A stretch of 64,000 bases of DNA from Catenuloplanes indicus. GTDB taxonomy: Bacteria; Actinomycetota; Actinomycetes; Mycobacteriales; Micromonosporaceae. Below, piece after piece: positions 62,423 to 64,000 of the stretch (position 1 is the stretch's first letter; every line of letters starts with the position of its first letter). Position numbers and translations under genes: made by a program. Location: positions 2,852,001 to 2,916,000 of the forward strand of contig NZ_JAUSUZ010000001.1 in assembly GCF_030813715.1 (NCBI RefSeq), written 5' to 3'. Under the pieces are notes generated by a model. That model was not told the origin of the DNA. It did not search any database and saw only the letters and a program-made list of their open reading frames with translations.

Positions 62423-63658
62423 TCAGCGGAACGCGGCGACCGTGTCGCTGCCGCGGAGCAGGAAGACGCGGCCGACGCCGAGCGCGACCGCGCCGGCGCT
62501 GAACTCGCCGAGCGGCAGCCGGCGCAGCTCACGGCCGTCGCCGGCGCGCAGCCCGAGCAGGTACGTGACCGGCATGTCGGTGTTGCTCTGCAGCCAGACG
62601 ACGCCGTTGCCGACCGTGATCGGGCCGTACGGGTGCGCCCCCGGCGCGGTCCACAGCCGCCGGCCGGTCCGCGCGTCGAACGCCGCGACGCGGTGGTCGT
62701 CCGGCACCGTCAGGTCGTCGACGCCCGCGTAGACCCGGCCGTCCACCGCGGTCAGATGGTGGTGACGGTGGGTCTTCGGCGCGCACCAGAGCCGCTTGCC
62801 GTCCCGGGTCCGGTAGGCGCAGAACCGCTCACCCGCCACGTGCACCGCCCGCGCGTCCGCGGCCAGGTCGCCGCCGTCCCGGACCGGCTTCTGCCAGACC
62901 CGCCGGCCGGCCGGCGTGAGCACGGTGACCAGCGACGGTGAGTCGTCGACGAAGGACGGCGCCTCCTGCCCGGGCGGGACGACGTCGTCGCCGTAGAGGT
63001 CGTCGTCGTCCTGCCGGGTGCGGATCGCGATCCGGTTCCCGGCCACGGCCGAGGCCGGGCTGCCGCCGGCGATCTCGCTGGTCCAGGCCGGGCGGCCGGT
63101 ACCGGCCCGGAACGCGTGCAGCACGGTCCGCTCGCACACGTCACCCTCGTGGTGACCGCACCGGAACTCGGCCGCGGCCAGCACCAGGCCGCCGGTCGCC
63201 AGCACCCAGGAGGCGCGCTGGTCTCCGGGGAGCGCCGCGGTCCACCGTGGCCGGCCGTCCGGGCGGTAGGCGCGCACCGTACCGTCGCCCGGCGTGATCG
63301 TGAAGACCGAGTCGCCGTCGGTCACCGGTGTGGCGATGTCGAAGCCGGGCACGGCCCGGCCCGCGAACGGCAGCCGCCGGCCGGTGCCGGTGTCCCGGCG
63401 GACCAGGCCGACCCGGTCCGCGCCGCCGACCCGCGTCTCCGCGTGGTAGACCGCGCCGGCGAAGTAGAGCGCGTCGCCGGTGACGGTGCCGGCCGGCACG
63501 GTCCAGGCGGGCACGAGCCGCGCGGCCTGGGCCACGGTCGGGCCGTCCGTGTCGCTGACCGGCGGCGGCAGCGGCGGCGGCACCGGGTCGACCGGCACGG
63601 CGGCCGCGGGACCGGCGGGCAGCACCACGAGCGCGGCTGCGAGCACCATCTTTCGCAT
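62423..63658 (-). CDS. Secreted PQQ-like beta-propeller protein
   Basis: 411 residues. Signal peptide at 1-20 (MVLAAALVVLPAGPAAA), then a Pro-rich stretch (VDPVPPPLPPPV). The rest is a beta-propeller of WD/PQQ-like blades: TVTGDALYFAGAVYHAE, TVRAYRPDGRPRWTAALPG, VLHAFRAGTGRPAWTSEI, AAFDARTGRRLWTAPGAHP and TYLLGLRAGDGRELRRL. No enzyme residues for PQQ are evident, so it is likely a binding or scaffold protein outside the membrane. It is divergent from an ArsR regulator with shared control sequence. Function unknown. Confidence 0.85.
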   Translation of the reverse strand: MRKMVLAAALVVLPAGPAAAVPVDPVPPPLPPPVSDTDGPTVAQAARLVPAWTVPAGTVTGDALYFAGAVYHAETRVGGADRVGLVRRDTGTGRRLPFAGRAVPGFDIATPVTDGDSVFTITPGDGTVRAYRPDGRPRWTAALPGDQRASWVLATGGLVLAAAEFRCGHHEGDVCERTVLHAFRAGTGRPAWTSEIAGGSPASAVAGNRIAIRTRQDDDDLYGDDVVPPGQEAPSFVDDSPSLVTVLTPAGRRVWQKPVRDGGDLAADARAVHVAGERFCAYRTRDGKRLWCAPKTHRHHHLTAVDGRVYAGVDDLTVPDDHRVAAFDARTGRRLWTAPGAHPYGPITVGNGVVWLQSNTDMPVTYLLGLRAGDGRELRRLPLGEFSAGAVALGVGRVFLLRGSDTVAAFR

Positions 63659-63736
63659 TGAGAGCCTTTCGTCGGATTTGCGGCCTCAGTATCCGCCCCT
63701 TCGGCCGCCGAATCCGGCCTTCTCGTACACAGAAAT

Positions 63737-63769
63737 TGTGCATAGGTCTTGTGCACATTTACTGTGCAA
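63737..63769. promoter_or_regulatory. Three 13-bp-spaced TGTGCA repeats
   Basis: TTGTGCA (63737-63743), TTGTGCA (63750-63756) and CTGTGCA (63763-63769) recur every 13 bases right before the ArsR start. They probably bind the ArsR-type regulator or another factor and could control both divergent genes. Confidence 0.55.
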
Positions 63770-63773
63770 GGCA

Positions 63774-64000
63774 TGACCGAAGCTTCCTGGACCGGCGTCC
63801 GGATCGACGCGCGGCAGCTGAAGGTGCTGGCTCACCCGCTGCGCGCCCGGCTGCTCGCGGCGCTGCGCGTGGACGGCGCCGCGACCGCGACCCGGCTCGC
63901 CGAGCGGCTCGGCACGAACACCGGCGCCACCAGCTACCACCTGCGGCAACTCGCCGGGGCCGGGCTGGTGTTCGAGGAGGACCGGCCCGGCTCCGGCAAG
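63774..64000 (+). CDS. ArsR-type winged-helix regulator, 5' part only
   Basis: 75 codons and one extra base before the right edge. IDARQLKVLAHPLRARLLAALRVDGAATATRLAERLG followed by TGATSYHLRQLAGAGLVFEEDRPG is a typical ArsR/HTH_20 winged helix (helices 2-4 and start of the wing); no metal-binding cysteines are seen in the fragment. It sits divergent from the secreted propeller gene and three direct repeats cover its start, suggesting autoregulation. The remainder lies outside the window. Confidence 0.88.

Overview
The window reads as chromosomal DNA of a high-GC filamentous actinomycete, most likely of the family Micromonosporaceae (Actinoplanes/Catenuloplanes-like). This rests on strong G/C preference at codon position 3, many GTG starts, leaderless-looking promoters, the actinobacterial qcrCAB/ctaC-E-F respiratory set, a ROK glucokinase - DUF5304-like - SRPBCC - acyl-CoA synthetase block like that of Streptomyces, and actinomycete-type families (DUF574 methyltransferase, zinc-ribbon/cyclase/ATPase signalling protein, PimB-like mannosyltransferase). 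I saw no rRNA, tRNA, transposase, integrase or CRISPR array. Two genes run off the edges: a class II DAHP synthase on the left and an ArsR-type regulator on the right.

Layout. 1-3.7 kb, minus strand: DAHP synthase, a divergent EF-Tu and a secreted CBM2-GH18 chitinase. 3.7-6.1 kb: a glutathione peroxidase, then 1.9 kb of gene-poor, repeat-rich DNA (36-bp tandem units, a 57-bp inverted repeat, an 18-bp triplication). 6.1-10.2 kb: DUF2203, two small genes, proC, pfkA and an Rv2179c-like exoribonuclease. 10.4-17.7 kb: a GCS2-like ligase fused to a circularly permuted ATP-grasp, then an asparagine-synthetase-type amidotransferase, an S9C peptidase and a degenerate phosphotransferase; this is the most interesting block. 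18-22.7 kb: a Crp regulator, a small protein with three copies of a GPGK motif, and a large adenylate cyclase-ATPase-helical-repeat protein. 22.8-31.7 kb: acyltransferase, otsA, flavin monooxygenase with an alpha/beta hydrolase, glucokinase and neighbours. 31.9-41.9 kb: acyl-CoA synthetase, NarL-type two-component pair, DUF574 methyltransferase coupled to a GGDEF-EAL protein, ABC exporter and PimB-like glycosyltransferase. 42-50.4 kb: M48 protease, NYN protein, DEDDh-GIY-YIG nuclease, an unusual RSH protein, Nudix, nucleotidyltransferase and a stand-alone RAM domain. 50.5-62.4 kb: secreted peptidase, bc1-aa3 respiratory genes, ctaG, trpD and a cysteine desulfurase. 62.4-64 kb: secreted beta-propeller protein and ArsR.

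How genes work together. The ligase/amidotransferase/peptidase genes look like a complete make-amidate-degrade module for a small peptide amide, analogous to but not the same as the N-acetylglutaminylglutamine amide (NAGGN) pathway. The Crp regulator and the cyclase, whose catalytic residues all appear present, form a plausible local cAMP circuit. qcrC-qcrA-qcrB follow ctaE in one operon, while ctaC-ctaF and ctaG lie nearby; ctaD is not in the window. The RSH protein and the EF-Tu3-like gene may be linked in trans, because tuf3 of Streptomyces is known to be under positive stringent control.
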